A DNA stretch of 13,963 bases, from NCBI GenBank assembly GCA_046758845.1, contig JBHIBA010000096.1:1-13963 (forward strand). The letters are read 5' to 3'. Both the position numbers and the translations under genes were made by a program. This document shows positions 1 through 7,575 of this stretch, piece after piece. A model generated the notes under the pieces. That model ran no database searches and was not told the origin of the DNA. It saw nothing but the letters and a program-made list of their open reading frames with translations. Each line of letters starts with the position of its first letter. The first letter of the stretch is position 1. The DNA is from JBHIBA01 sp046758845 (GTDB lineage Bacteria; UBA8248; JACPRG01; G963555815).

Positions 1-80
1 ACGAAACCGGGTAAACTCCAGGGCAAATTCCTTTTTTTTGTTGGGATTAGTTGGTGTGGGTTGGGCGGGGTCGCCGGGTC

Positions 81-132
81 CGTTCCCCTCATAGCACAAA
101 GGTCGGGGGTTCGATCGCTCCATATCAGACCA
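81..132 (+). other. tRNA 3'-half-like remnant (possible old attachment site)
   Basis: The stretch reads like the 3' half of a CAT-anticodon tRNA. There is a CTCATAG anticodon loop at 89-95, an AGGTC variable loop, a GGTTCGATC T-loop/B-box at 108-116, and it ends in CCA at 130-132. The T stem has one G-G mismatch (G53/G61), the anticodon stem pairs only at its outer two positions, and no 5' acceptor strand complementary to ATATCAG is found upstream. It is therefore not a functional tRNA. A tRNA 3' end next to transposase debris is typical of an integration scar, but that is inference. The rest of bases 1-260 holds no supported gene. Confidence 0.3.
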
Positions 133-261
133 ATAAATTCAATTGGTTAGCGAAAGCCAGCCCCTCTTGCCCTTCAGGAGGTGCGCAAGAAGGCGAGGGG
201 TTCGTTCTCTCCGGGTGGAAGAGGGAGACGGGCTGAAGCGCCCTCCCCGGCACCTTAATCG

Positions 262-567
262 GCTGTAATTTTCCGGTTGGACAACGGAGCGGAGATCACA
301 GCACGCGCTGTGCGGGCCGGGCTTTCACACCTGGCCGCACGGACCCTTGACGTCGAGCCCGGCAGTCCCTGGGAGAACGGGTATGTGGAGTCTTTTATCG
401 CCAAGCTCAGAGACGAGCCGCTCAATAGGGAAATCTTCTATACGCTCACAGAAGCGAACGTCTCGGTGGGACGCCGGAGGCAGAAGTAAAACCCGGTGCG
501 GCCTTACAGCGCCCTGGGCCACCCGAACCCAGGCCCCGCTTCGCAGCGGCGTTACATCTTGATCTAG
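262..567 (+). pseudogene. IS3-family transposase (OrfB, DDE core) remnant with in-frame stop
   Basis: This is the C-terminal part of an IS3-type OrfB integrase core. The frame reads LDNG (second catalytic D) and later SPWENGYVESF (catalytic E), with exactly 35 residues between D and E, the IS3 D(35)E spacing. It goes on through KLRDEPLNREIFYTL, the usual IS3 continuation. A TAA at 487-489 interrupts the frame, yet the same frame continues with NPVRPYSALGHP, the expected YN-x-VRPHSSLGY C-terminal block, to a TAG at 565-567. The stop thus sits where Tyr is expected, as a single-base change would give. The N-terminal part with the first D is absent, since an in-frame stop lies at 256-258. It is inactive. 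The IS3 assignment is firm; the subgroup is not. Confidence 0.85.
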
Positions 568-614
568 CAAGAGGTGGCCTTGGAAGGGGCAGAACCTCCC
601 TTGGTTGCCGATCC

Positions 615-677
615 AGGCGGCACCTGCGCACAACCAACGTGATCGAGTCCCCCTTCGCGGCCGTGCGGCTTCGCACC
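615..677 (+). pseudogene. IS256/mutator-type transposase C-terminal scrap
   Basis: About 21 codons read RRHLRTTNVIESPFAAVRLR and then T. This matches the conserved TTN-x-IESPFAAVRLRT block near the C-terminus of mutator-type (IS256-like) transposases. The residues that should follow (K-R-F-K-K-V-E-N-A) are absent and the frame drifts into unrelated sequence. It is a short decayed piece of an element different from the adjacent IS3 remnant. The assignment rests on one motif recognised from memory. Confidence 0.55.
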
Positions 678-1093
678 CTCACCCCGAAGGAAGAAGCCGG
701 CGGAATCCAGGCCGACATCATCGCGCGATGCGTGGTGGGCGAGGAGATGGCGACCAGGCGGTCTGGGTTCGCCGTGTGGCCGGATCAGGTGTGGAAAATC
801 TCGGCTGCCATCGCGAAATTGGGCAAGGAGGAGCAGAAGAAACGCTTTATTTCATCCTCCGGGACAACCCGGAGGGTTTATGAAGGGCCCTTCTTCGCCC
901 TCCTACAGAGGCGGGCAAAAGGGACGCCAGGCATGGGGTCAAAGCCCCAATTGGATTAGGCGCCGAGGATTGTGCGAAAATAATCATCCGGTTTTTCCGA
1001 ATGAGTCGCAAATTCCCGCTAAACCCGCGTCGGTCTCTGCTGTAAAATCAGGCCATTAGGCTTCCCGAGTCATCTTCGGCTCGGGGGGACCCA
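678..1093. other. Gene-free stretch between transposase remnants
   Basis: An open frame continues to 959, but it resembles nothing recognisable beyond the mutator motif at its beginning and has no convincing ribosome site. The stretch contains one perfect hairpin (856-875). Just before 1094 there is an imperfect one, CCCGAG paired with CTCGGG around 1064-1086, which may belong to the left end of the IS1380-like element that begins here. No other structure is seen. Confidence 0.4.
856..875. repeat. Perfect 8-bp GC-rich hairpin
   Basis: CCTCCGGG, a four-base loop ACAA, then CCCGGAGG form a perfect stem followed by GTTTA. It could be a terminator relic or the end structure of a lost insertion element. 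No real T-run follows, so a working terminator is doubtful. Confidence 0.35.
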
Positions 1094-1228
1094 ATGGGCG
1101 AAGCGAAAGATGCGCCTTTGGGGCTCAATTTCGATCGACGGCTCAAGCTTGGGTTCCCCGGCGCTAAGGTCGCCAGTGACTCCAGTCTGCTCGTCTACTG
1201 GGAGCTGGTTGTTAGGCCGTATTCATAA
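1094..1228 (+). pseudogene. IS1380-type transposase, N-terminal 44 residues only
   Basis: An ATG at 1094 opens a frame containing LNFDRRLKLGFPGAKVASDS and then SLLVYWEL before a TAA at 1226-1228. This is the recognisable N-terminus of IS1380/DDE group-1 transposases (pattern FDRR-x-x-L-x-F-x-G-x-K-x-x-SDAGLL-x-x-REL). Where the family continues for roughly 400 more residues, this copy stops after 44. It is the left end of an element whose remainder has been deleted. It lies only 99 bp upstream of the first molybdenum hydroxylase gene, so the deletion or insertion joint may have brought the operon next to the IS debris. Confidence 0.65.
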
Positions 1229-1327
1229 GTTTTTTTTGGGAGAGTGAAGGTCGAAAGCGTAAGTATGCTCAGGTGGGGCTTTTGCTCTTCTGGGCGTTGG
1301 CACTGCGAGGGATCGAGTTAAGCCACA

Positions 1328-1804
1328 ATGAAACAGACGGTCAGTTTCACACTCAACGATGAGCCAATAACCTTGGAGGTCGACGTTCGGCAGACGCTCC
1401 TGATCACCCTGCGGGAAGTCCTGGATCTGACGGGGACCAAGGAAGGTTGCGACACGGGCGCCTGCGGGGCCTGCGCGGTCATTGTCGACGGCCGGCCTGT
1501 AAATTCCTGTCTTCTCCTGACGGCTTCGCTGGAACCGGCGAACGTTCGTACGGTGGAAGGTCTGGCTAACGGGGAGGAATTGGATCCGCTCCAGGAAGCG
1601 TTTATCGAGAAGGGCGCCACCCAATGTGGCTATTGCATCCCGGGGATGCTCATGACGGCGCGGGCCCTTCTTGACGAGATCCCGAGACCGTCCGAGCAGG
1701 ACATCAAAGACGCCCTCGCAGGAAACATCTGCCGGTGTACCGGCTACGTGAAGATCATCGAGGCCATCATGAGCGCTGCGGAAAAATCGCACGCCCGAAT
1801 CTAA
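1328..1804 (+). CDS. Molybdenum hydroxylase small subunit 1, two [2Fe-2S] clusters (HcrC/XdhC-subunit type)
   Basis: This is the electron-transfer subunit of a xanthine dehydrogenase-family enzyme, passing electrons between the Mo centre of the large subunit and the flavin subunit. At 158 aa it has the family's usual length. Residues 1-75 form a plant-ferredoxin-like domain with cluster ligands Cys41, Cys46, Cys49 and Cys61 (CDTGACGAC block). Residues 80-150 form the helical second domain with Cys100, Cys103, Cys135 and Cys137 (QCGYC and CRCTG). All eight cysteines are present. The ATG at 1328 aligns with the family N-terminus, but the Shine-Dalgarno is poor (GAGGG is about 18 bases upstream). 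It is the first gene of the block, 28 bp before the large subunit, in the same small-large-medium order as the hcrCAB genes of anaerobic aromatic degraders. The family is certain; the substrate is unknown. Confidence 0.95.
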   Translation: MKQTVSFTLNDEPITLEVDVRQTLLITLREVLDLTGTKEGCDTGACGACAVIVDGRPVNSCLLLTASLEPANVRTVEGLANGEELDPLQEAFIEKGATQCGYCIPGMLMTARALLDEIPRPSEQDIKDALAGNICRCTGYVKIIEAIMSAAEKSHARI

Positions 1805-1832
1805 AGTCCGAAACGAAGGGAGAGATTCAATC

Positions 1833-4193
1833 ATGGCGACCGACCAAACCATCATCGGCAAACGGCTCCCGAGAATCGACTCCTGGGAAAAGGTCACGGG
1901 CGAGGCCATCTACACCAGCGATTTCAAGCGGCCGGGGATGTTGACCGCCAAGGTTCTCAGAAGCCCCATAGCGCACGGGAAAATCCTGAACATCGACACC
2001 TCTCGGGCCGAGCGGCTTCCGGGCGTCAAGGCGGTGATCACCGGAAAGGATGGACCGGGTGTTCTCTTCGGCGTGACGGACGGCCCGATGGATCAGCTCC
2101 CTCTCCAACCTGACAGAGTCCGGTTCGTCGGGGATGAGGTGGCGGCCGTCGCGGCAGTGGACGAGGAAACGGCCCTTGAGGCCCTGTCCCTCATCAAAGT
2201 GGAATACGAGGAGCTTCCGCACATCTTCGACCCCGAAGAGGCCTTCTCGGATGACGCCATCGTCATTCACGAGGGCAAGAAACGAAACGTCGCCAAGGAG
2301 TATCACCGCCACTTCGGCAACGTGGAAAAGGTATTTGCGGAAGGGGACTACGCATTCGAGGACGAATTCCGCACCCACAATGTCTCTCCTTGTCCCATGG
2401 AGCCCCACGGATGTGTGGCCGAGTATAGCCGGGCGGGAAAGCTGACCATCTGGCCCTCCACGCAGAATCCACATCCCGCGCGGGAGCGGCTGGCCAAGGT
2501 CATCGGCCTTCCCGTTTCGCGCGTACGTGTGATCAACAACCACATCGGCGGCGCTTTCGGCAGCAAGATCGACATAGAGCCCCTGGAGCCCATAACGGCC
2601 CTGCTCGCCATGAAGGCCGTGAAGCCGGTCAAGCTGCAATTCAGCCGGGAGGAGTACTTCATCTACACCCGGACGCGGCATCCGATGATCATCGAACAGA
2701 AAACGGCGGTGTCCAAGGAAGGGAAACTCCAGGGACGGCAGGTGACCATCATCACCGACAACGGGGCCTACACCAGCCACGGCCACCGCGTAACCAGCCT
2801 CGCTGGGAATACGCCCCCCGTCCTGTATCGGAATCCCAACTACAAGTTCGACGCCTACGTCGTCTACACCAACAAGCCTTACGGCGGAGCCTACCAGGGC
2901 TACGGGAATCCCCAGTCGGCGTTCGCCCAGGAGGCTCACTTCAACCGGATCTGCGCAGAGCTTGGGCTCGACCCGGTCGAATTCCGCCTGATGAACTGCA
3001 CCCACGCGGGAGACACCACGGTTTCCGGCGCCCAGGTGACGAGTTGTGAGCTCAGCGAGTGCATCCGTCGCGCGGCCGAGGGGATAGAGTGGTTCACCAA
3101 ACGCGGCCACAACGACCTCGGTGCGACCGATCCGAAGAAGCGCCGCGTGAAACGAGGCGTGGGGATGGCCCTGGTGTGCCATTCGGCCAGCGCCATCGGC
3201 CTGCACGGTCCCGTCAACTTCGGTGAGGCGATAGTGAAGATGGCCGAAGACGGTTCGGTCACCCTCTTCTCGGGGACGGCCGAGATGGGGCAGGGCCTGG
3301 GGACCGCCATTTGCACCGTCGTTGGAGAGGAGCTGGGCATCCCCCTCGATCAGGTCAAGCTGGTGATCTCGGATACGGAAGTCACTCCGCCTGATCTGGG
3401 TGTATACGCCACGCGCGGCGTGTTCGTCAGCGGAAACGCCGCTCAACGCGCCGCCTGCGAAGTGAAGGAAAAGCTCTTCCAAAATGCAGCCGAATTGTTG
3501 GAGACCCGAGCCGAAGACCTCGAATCGCGCGACGGCTTCATCTACGTCAAATCCAACCCGGACCGGAAGACCTCGTTGGCCGAGATCGCCCGGGCGTGCT
3601 TCTATCAGCGCGGAGCGTCACTGGTCGGGACCGGCCAGTACAGTTCCGAGGGCAAGGGGCTCGACCCGGTAACGGGCTACGGCAACTACTGTCCCACCTA
3701 CATCTTCGGAGCCCAGGCGGTTGAGGTTGAAGTAGATGGAGAAACGGGACAGGTGAAGGTCGTCAAGGTTGTCTCCGCCCACGACGTCGGCCGTTTGCTC
3801 AACCCGCTGGGGGCAGAGGGGCAGGTCCAGGGGGCCATCTCCCGCGGGATGGGCATGGCCTTGTCTGAAGAAATGGTCATGGAGGACGGCAAACCCCTGA
3901 ACGCCACCCTGCTCAACTACCGCGTCCCCTCCATCTTGGAGATGCCGGAAATCGTCCCCCTCTTCGTTGAAGGCAATGAACCACAAGGGCCGTTCGGCGC
4001 CAAGGGCATCGCCGAGCCCGCCCAGGTCCCAACGGCGCCCGCCATCCAGGATGCCCTGTACGACGCCCTGGGCATCCGGATTCAAGCCACCCCGTTCACG
4101 CCGAAGAAGGTTCTCCAGGCCATCGAGCGGCGGGGCAGGCGCGACACGAAAAGGTCCAGACCGCCAATGGCCCCGCGGACGCCGGCAGAATGA
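1833..4193 (+). CDS. Molybdenum hydroxylase large (Mo-cofactor) subunit 1, active-site loop variant
   Basis: This 786-aa catalytic subunit is full length for the family and cytoplasmic, with no signal peptide. It binds the molybdopterin cytosine dinucleotide-type cofactor. Landmarks in order are an N-terminal substrate-access domain (about 1-150), STQNPH near 210, GGAFGSK at 239-245, GGAYQGYGNPQ at 351-361, EMGQG at 484-488, and GAKGIAE at 722-728 with the presumed catalytic base Glu728. Two oddities stand out. The loop that usually reads A-(F/Y)-R-G-(F/Y)-G has Gln355 for Arg, and the final motif has Ala where Gly is usual (GIAE, not GVGE). The CoxL active-site Cys loop of CO dehydrogenase is absent, so this is not a form I CODH. 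The start at 1833 is set by AAGGGAGAG about 9 bases upstream. The FAD gene follows after 16 bp. The substrate may be an aromatic acyl-CoA, N-heterocycle or aldehyde, and is not decidable here. Confidence 0.93.
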   Translation: MATDQTIIGKRLPRIDSWEKVTGEAIYTSDFKRPGMLTAKVLRSPIAHGKILNIDTSRAERLPGVKAVITGKDGPGVLFGVTDGPMDQLPLQPDRVRFVGDEVAAVAAVDEETALEALSLIKVEYEELPHIFDPEEAFSDDAIVIHEGKKRNVAKEYHRHFGNVEKVFAEGDYAFEDEFRTHNVSPCPMEPHGCVAEYSRAGKLTIWPSTQNPHPARERLAKVIGLPVSRVRVINNHIGGAFGSKIDIEPLEPITALLAMKAVKPVKLQFSREEYFIYTRTRHPMIIEQKTAVSKEGKLQGRQVTIITDNGAYTSHGHRVTSLAGNTPPVLYRNPNYKFDAYVVYTNKPYGGAYQGYGNPQSAFAQEAHFNRICAELGLDPVEFRLMNCTHAGDTTVSGAQVTSCELSECIRRAAEGIEWFTKRGHNDLGATDPKKRRVKRGVGMALVCHSASAIGLHGPVNFGEAIVKMAEDGSVTLFSGTAEMGQGLGTAICTVVGEELGIPLDQVKLVISDTEVTPPDLGVYATRGVFVSGNAAQRAACEVKEKLFQNAAELLETRAEDLESRDGFIYVKSNPDRKTSLAEIARACFYQRGASLVGTGQYSSEGKGLDPVTGYGNYCPTYIFGAQAVEVEVDGETGQVKVVKVVSAHDVGRLLNPLGAEGQVQGAISRGMGMALSEEMVMEDGKPLNATLLNYRVPSILEMPEIVPLFVEGNEPQGPFGAKGIAEPAQVPTAPAIQDALYDALGIRIQATPFTPKKVLQAIERRGRRDTKRSRPPMAPRTPAE

Positions 4194-4209
4194 ACAGAAA
4201 GAATACGAC

Positions 4210-5199
4210 ATGAGACCCTTCGAGCTTCATACGCCGACTGGCGTGGGAGAGGCCCTGGAAGTCCTGTCGCGCCACGGGCAGGACGCCATGATCATGGCCG
4301 GAGGCACCGACGTCCTCATCCAGCTCCAGCAAGAGGTCAAGATTCCCGGGCACGTTGTCCTGCTCAAGCGAATCAGGGGTCTCGAAGAGGTTCGCAGCAC
4401 AGATGACGGCGGGATGATTCTGGGAGCCGGGGTCCGGCTGGCGGACATAGAAAAATCACCCGTCATCCGGGGACGCTATCCCGTCCTGGCGCAGGCCGCC
4501 TCACACGTCGCCTCTCCCCTTATCCGTCATACTGCAACCCTCGGCGGGAATCTGTGCCTGGACAACAAGTGCTGGTACTACGACCAGACCGCCCATTGGA
4601 AAGAATCGCACCACCTCTGCCTCAAGGCCGATGGCGACATCTGCCACGTCGTCAAAGGGGGGGAGATCTGCTACGCCATCTCCAACTCCGACACCGCCCC
4701 TGCGCTCATCGCGCTGCGGGCCCGCGTCCGGATCATCGGTCCCAAAGGAGAGCGTCTGATTCCGCTCCAGGAGCTTTACACAGGGATTGGGGAAACGCCC
4801 ATCGCCCTTGAGCCGAACGAGATCCTGGTCGAGGTCCACCTTCTCCCCCCGAAGCCGTCCACGGGAAGCAGTTATCAGCGGCTGGCGACCCGCGGGGCGA
4901 TCGACTTCGCGTTTGCCTGCGCCGCGGCGGTGGCGGTGCTTGATCCGGACGGACAGACCTGCGCGGATGCGCGCATCGCCTTGAACAGCGTCTCCATGAA
5001 GCCGGTGGACGCGGTGAAGTCCTCCGAGATGCTGGTCGGAAAAGCCCCCTCGGAGCACCTGTTCGAGGCGGCGGCCAAGGAAGCCTCCAAAGAAGCGCGT
5101 CCTTTCAGTGACATTGAGAAGCTGGCCGGCTACCGCGGCAAAATGGCCCGCGTTCTGGTTCGCAAGGCGATAGAGGCGGCCTTCGAAATGGCGGGTTGA
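4210..5199 (+). CDS. Molybdenum hydroxylase FAD subunit 1 with 4Fe-4S loop (HcrB type)
   Basis: This 329-aa subunit is the flavin partner of the preceding two gene products. FAD-binding motifs are AGGTD at 30-34 and TLGGN at 110-114. Directly after the second comes a cysteine-rich loop with Cys121, Cys137, Cys145 and Cys154. Their spacing (16, 8, 9) equals that of the four ligands recalled for the extra [4Fe-4S] cluster in the beta subunit of Thauera 4-hydroxybenzoyl-CoA reductase (Cys122/138/146/155). Most xanthine dehydrogenase-family FAD subunits lack this loop. In HBCR the cluster supports very low-potential electron transfer for reductive dehydroxylation. The C-terminal domain ends with ARPFSDIEKLAGYRGKMARV, complete. 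The frame is open upstream to 3967, but the ATG at 4210 starts exactly at the family N-terminus, 16 bp after the large-subunit stop. The Shine-Dalgarno is weak (AGAAAG). Confidence 0.93.
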   Translation: MRPFELHTPTGVGEALEVLSRHGQDAMIMAGGTDVLIQLQQEVKIPGHVVLLKRIRGLEEVRSTDDGGMILGAGVRLADIEKSPVIRGRYPVLAQAASHVASPLIRHTATLGGNLCLDNKCWYYDQTAHWKESHHLCLKADGDICHVVKGGEICYAISNSDTAPALIALRARVRIIGPKGERLIPLQELYTGIGETPIALEPNEILVEVHLLPPKPSTGSSYQRLATRGAIDFAFACAAAVAVLDPDGQTCADARIALNSVSMKPVDAVKSSEMLVGKAPSEHLFEAAAKEASKEARPFSDIEKLAGYRGKMARVLVRKAIEAAFEMAG

Positions 5200-5289
5200 C
5201 CGAATCCGGGGGGAGCGCCGCCGTGATGTCGCTGCCTCCGCACAAGTCCCCGCACTGAGTCGATCGTCCCGATCCGGGAGGAACATCTC

Positions 5290-7575
5290 ATGGCAACGGC
5301 GATCCGAAAGCGGCTTCCCCGCAACGACGTGATCCAGAAGGTCACGGGGGACGCTAAATACGCAGACGATTTCTACCTTCCCGGTATGCTGTATGCGAAG
5401 ATTCTGCGCAGTCCGCACGCCCATGCCCGCATCCTCAAGGTGAACGCCGACCGGGCCCTGGCGCTTCCGGGCGTCCGAGCCGTCGTCTTTGGAAGAGATA
5501 CGCCGGGCATCCAGTACGGGACCATACCCGACGAACGCGGCCTCGCCATCGACAAGGTCCGATTCATCGGCGACGAGGTGGCGGCCGTCGCCGCTGCGGA
5601 CGAGGAGACCGCCGAGGCCGCCCTCGCCTTCATCGAGGTGGAGTACGAGGTCCTTCCGTCCGTCCATGATCCCGTCAAAGCGATGCAGAAGGGCGCGCCC
5701 GTCATCCACGAGGCCAATGAGGACATCTACGACGCCCCTCGGAACATCTCGCGCCGCACCCACCTGATGTATGGGGACGTGGAGAAGGGATTCGCCGAGG
5801 CGGACCGCATCTTCGAGCACACCTTCGAAACCCAGCTCGTCAACCACGCGGCCATCGAGCCCCATGCCACCGTCGCCGAGTATGACCCCGTCGGGAAGGT
5901 GGCCGTCTGGTCCTCATGCCAGACGCCCTTCCTGGTCCGCAGGAACCTCGCCAGGACGCTCCAGATGCCCCTGACGCGCGTTCGCGTCATCAAGCCCAAG
6001 GTGGGCGGGGCGTTCGGGGGTAAGCGCGAGATGATGGGCAATGATTTCTGTGCCGCCTTCCTGGCCATCAAGACGGGCCGTCCCGTGAAGGTGACCTACA
6101 CCCGCGAGGAGGTGTTCTCGACCACACGGCAGCGCCACCCCACCCGCATCAGCCTCAAAACGGGCGTGACCCAGGATGGGCGGATCGTCGCCAAGGACTG
6201 CGACATGATCATGGAAAACGGGGCCTACAACGGCAGGGGGCCGGACATCCTTGCGTCTTGCCCCAACTACATCACCGTCCTCTACCGGACGCCCAACATC
6301 CACTTTGACGGGTACCTCGTCTATACGAACAACCCGCCGGGCAGCGCGTTCCGCGGTTTCGGCAACCCGCAGATGCGCTTCGCCGACGACAGCCAGATCG
6401 ACATCATCGCGGCGGAGATGGGCATCGACCCGGTCGAGCTCCGGCGACGCAACGTCCGGGAGGAAGGCGATGTCACGCCCAACAAGGCCGTCATCACGTC
6501 CTGCGGGTTGCGTCAATGCGTCGAAGAGGTGAACCGCGCGACGGATTTCCAGAACCGGTGGGGAAAGCTCCCCTTCGGTCACGGCATCGGCCTTGCCTGC
6601 GGACACCACACCTGCGGCTTCAAATCCCTCCTGCCGCACGACTCCTCAGCCGCGATTGTGAAACTCAACGAAGACGGCACGGCCAACGTCCTGACGGGGG
6701 CCTCCGACGTGGGACAGGGCTCGGACACGGTGCTCGCCATGATCGCCGCCGAGGAGCTTGGCATCCCTTACCACAAGGTCGAGATGACCACGGCCGACAC
6801 TGAGGTGACCCCGATGGACCTGGGCTCCTACGCGAGCCGCGTGACGTTCATCGCCGGCAACGCCGTCCGACGCGCGGCCGCTGACGCCAAGCGCCAACTG
6901 CTGGAGGCCGCAGCCGATCTCCTCGAGGCCGCGCCCGATGACCTCGTCGTTGAAAACGGGGTCGTGTCCGTAGAGGCGATCCCCGACCGCAGCGCCTCCG
7001 TCGAGGAAGCCATCCAGCATAGCCTGGCCCACCTAGGGGGGGTCCCCATCGTGGGCCGGGGGGCCTACAACCCTCAAACGGACCGCCTCAACCGTGAGAC
7101 GGGCGTGGGGAACACCTCGCCGGCCTACAGCTTCGGCACCCAGGTGGCGGAGGTGAAGGTAAACCTAGAGACAGGGAAAATTCGGGTGATCAGGATGACA
7201 AGCTCCGTGGACTGCGGCATCGCGATCAACCCGACGGCGGTCGAGGGGCAGGTGGAGGGGTCTGTCTCAGGGGGCATTGGCCAGACCCTGCTCGAATGCT
7301 TCTACCAGAGGGATGGACTGATGCTCAATCCGTCGCTGCTGGAGTATCGCCTGCCCCAAGCGACCGACATGCCGGAAATGGAAACGATCCTCGTTGAGAC
7401 ACGGGAAAAGGAGGGACCCTTCGGCGCCAAAGGCGTCGGTGAGTTCGTTCAAATCCCGACGGCCGCCGCCATCGCCAACGCCGTCTATGACGCCATAGGC
7501 GTCCGCATCCACGACCTCCCCATCACCCCTGACAAGGTGCTGGCGGCCTTGAGCAAGGCGGGAGCTCGCTCATGA
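5290..7575 (+). CDS. Molybdenum hydroxylase large (Mo-cofactor) subunit 2, canonical active-site motifs
   Basis: This 761-aa Mo-cofactor catalytic subunit belongs to the second heterotrimer. Its motifs sit at positions equivalent to those in the first large subunit: GGAFGGK at 239-245, GSAFRGFGNPQ around 351-361 with Arg355 kept, DVGQG at 473-477, and GAKGVGE at 712-718 with catalytic Glu718. It is canonical where the first copy is variant. The two proteins are clearly diverged throughout, so this is not a recent tandem duplication and the substrates probably differ. GGGAGGA lies 8 bases before the ATG at 5290, a strong ribosome site. A 90-bp gap follows the previous gene with no terminator, so co-transcription is likely. 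The stop overlaps the next start as ATGA (7572-7575), which indicates translational coupling. No CoxL-type Cys loop is present. Confidence 0.94.
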   Translation: MATAIRKRLPRNDVIQKVTGDAKYADDFYLPGMLYAKILRSPHAHARILKVNADRALALPGVRAVVFGRDTPGIQYGTIPDERGLAIDKVRFIGDEVAAVAAADEETAEAALAFIEVEYEVLPSVHDPVKAMQKGAPVIHEANEDIYDAPRNISRRTHLMYGDVEKGFAEADRIFEHTFETQLVNHAAIEPHATVAEYDPVGKVAVWSSCQTPFLVRRNLARTLQMPLTRVRVIKPKVGGAFGGKREMMGNDFCAAFLAIKTGRPVKVTYTREEVFSTTRQRHPTRISLKTGVTQDGRIVAKDCDMIMENGAYNGRGPDILASCPNYITVLYRTPNIHFDGYLVYTNNPPGSAFRGFGNPQMRFADDSQIDIIAAEMGIDPVELRRRNVREEGDVTPNKAVITSCGLRQCVEEVNRATDFQNRWGKLPFGHGIGLACGHHTCGFKSLLPHDSSAAIVKLNEDGTANVLTGASDVGQGSDTVLAMIAAEELGIPYHKVEMTTADTEVTPMDLGSYASRVTFIAGNAVRRAAADAKRQLLEAAADLLEAAPDDLVVENGVVSVEAIPDRSASVEEAIQHSLAHLGGVPIVGRGAYNPQTDRLNRETGVGNTSPAYSFGTQVAEVKVNLETGKIRVIRMTSSVDCGIAINPTAVEGQVEGSVSGGIGQTLLECFYQRDGLMLNPSLLEYRLPQATDMPEMETILVETREKEGPFGAKGVGEFVQIPTAAAIANAVYDAIGVRIHDLPITPDKVLAALSKAGARS

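Noticed and set aside
81..132. Functional tRNA-Met
   Set aside because: Anticodon stem and acceptor stem cannot form and the 5' half is missing.
1271..1286. Sigma-54-like site (GG, 10 bases, GC with TTGCT) 43 bp before the first operon ATG
   Set aside because: Only the -12 half and the GG of the -24 half match; such matches are common in GC-rich DNA and no activator gene is present. No sigma-70 promoter was found there either.
1827..3482. Long minus-strand open frame (about 550 codons) opposite large subunit 1
   Set aside because: It is antisense to a gene with complete Mo-cofactor motifs, has no recognisable domain, and is a by-product of GC-rich codon use.
4501..5865. Long minus-strand open frame (about 450 codons) across FAD subunit 1 and the start of large subunit 2
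   Set aside because: It spans two well-supported genes and the gap between them, with Arg/Asp/Gly-rich composition typical of a shadow frame.
1833..7575. Aerobic CO dehydrogenase (CoxSML) assignment
   Set aside because: Neither large subunit has the CoxL active-site cysteine loop; both have xanthine dehydrogenase/HBCR-type loops, and the FAD subunits carry the HBCR-type 4Fe-4S insertion.
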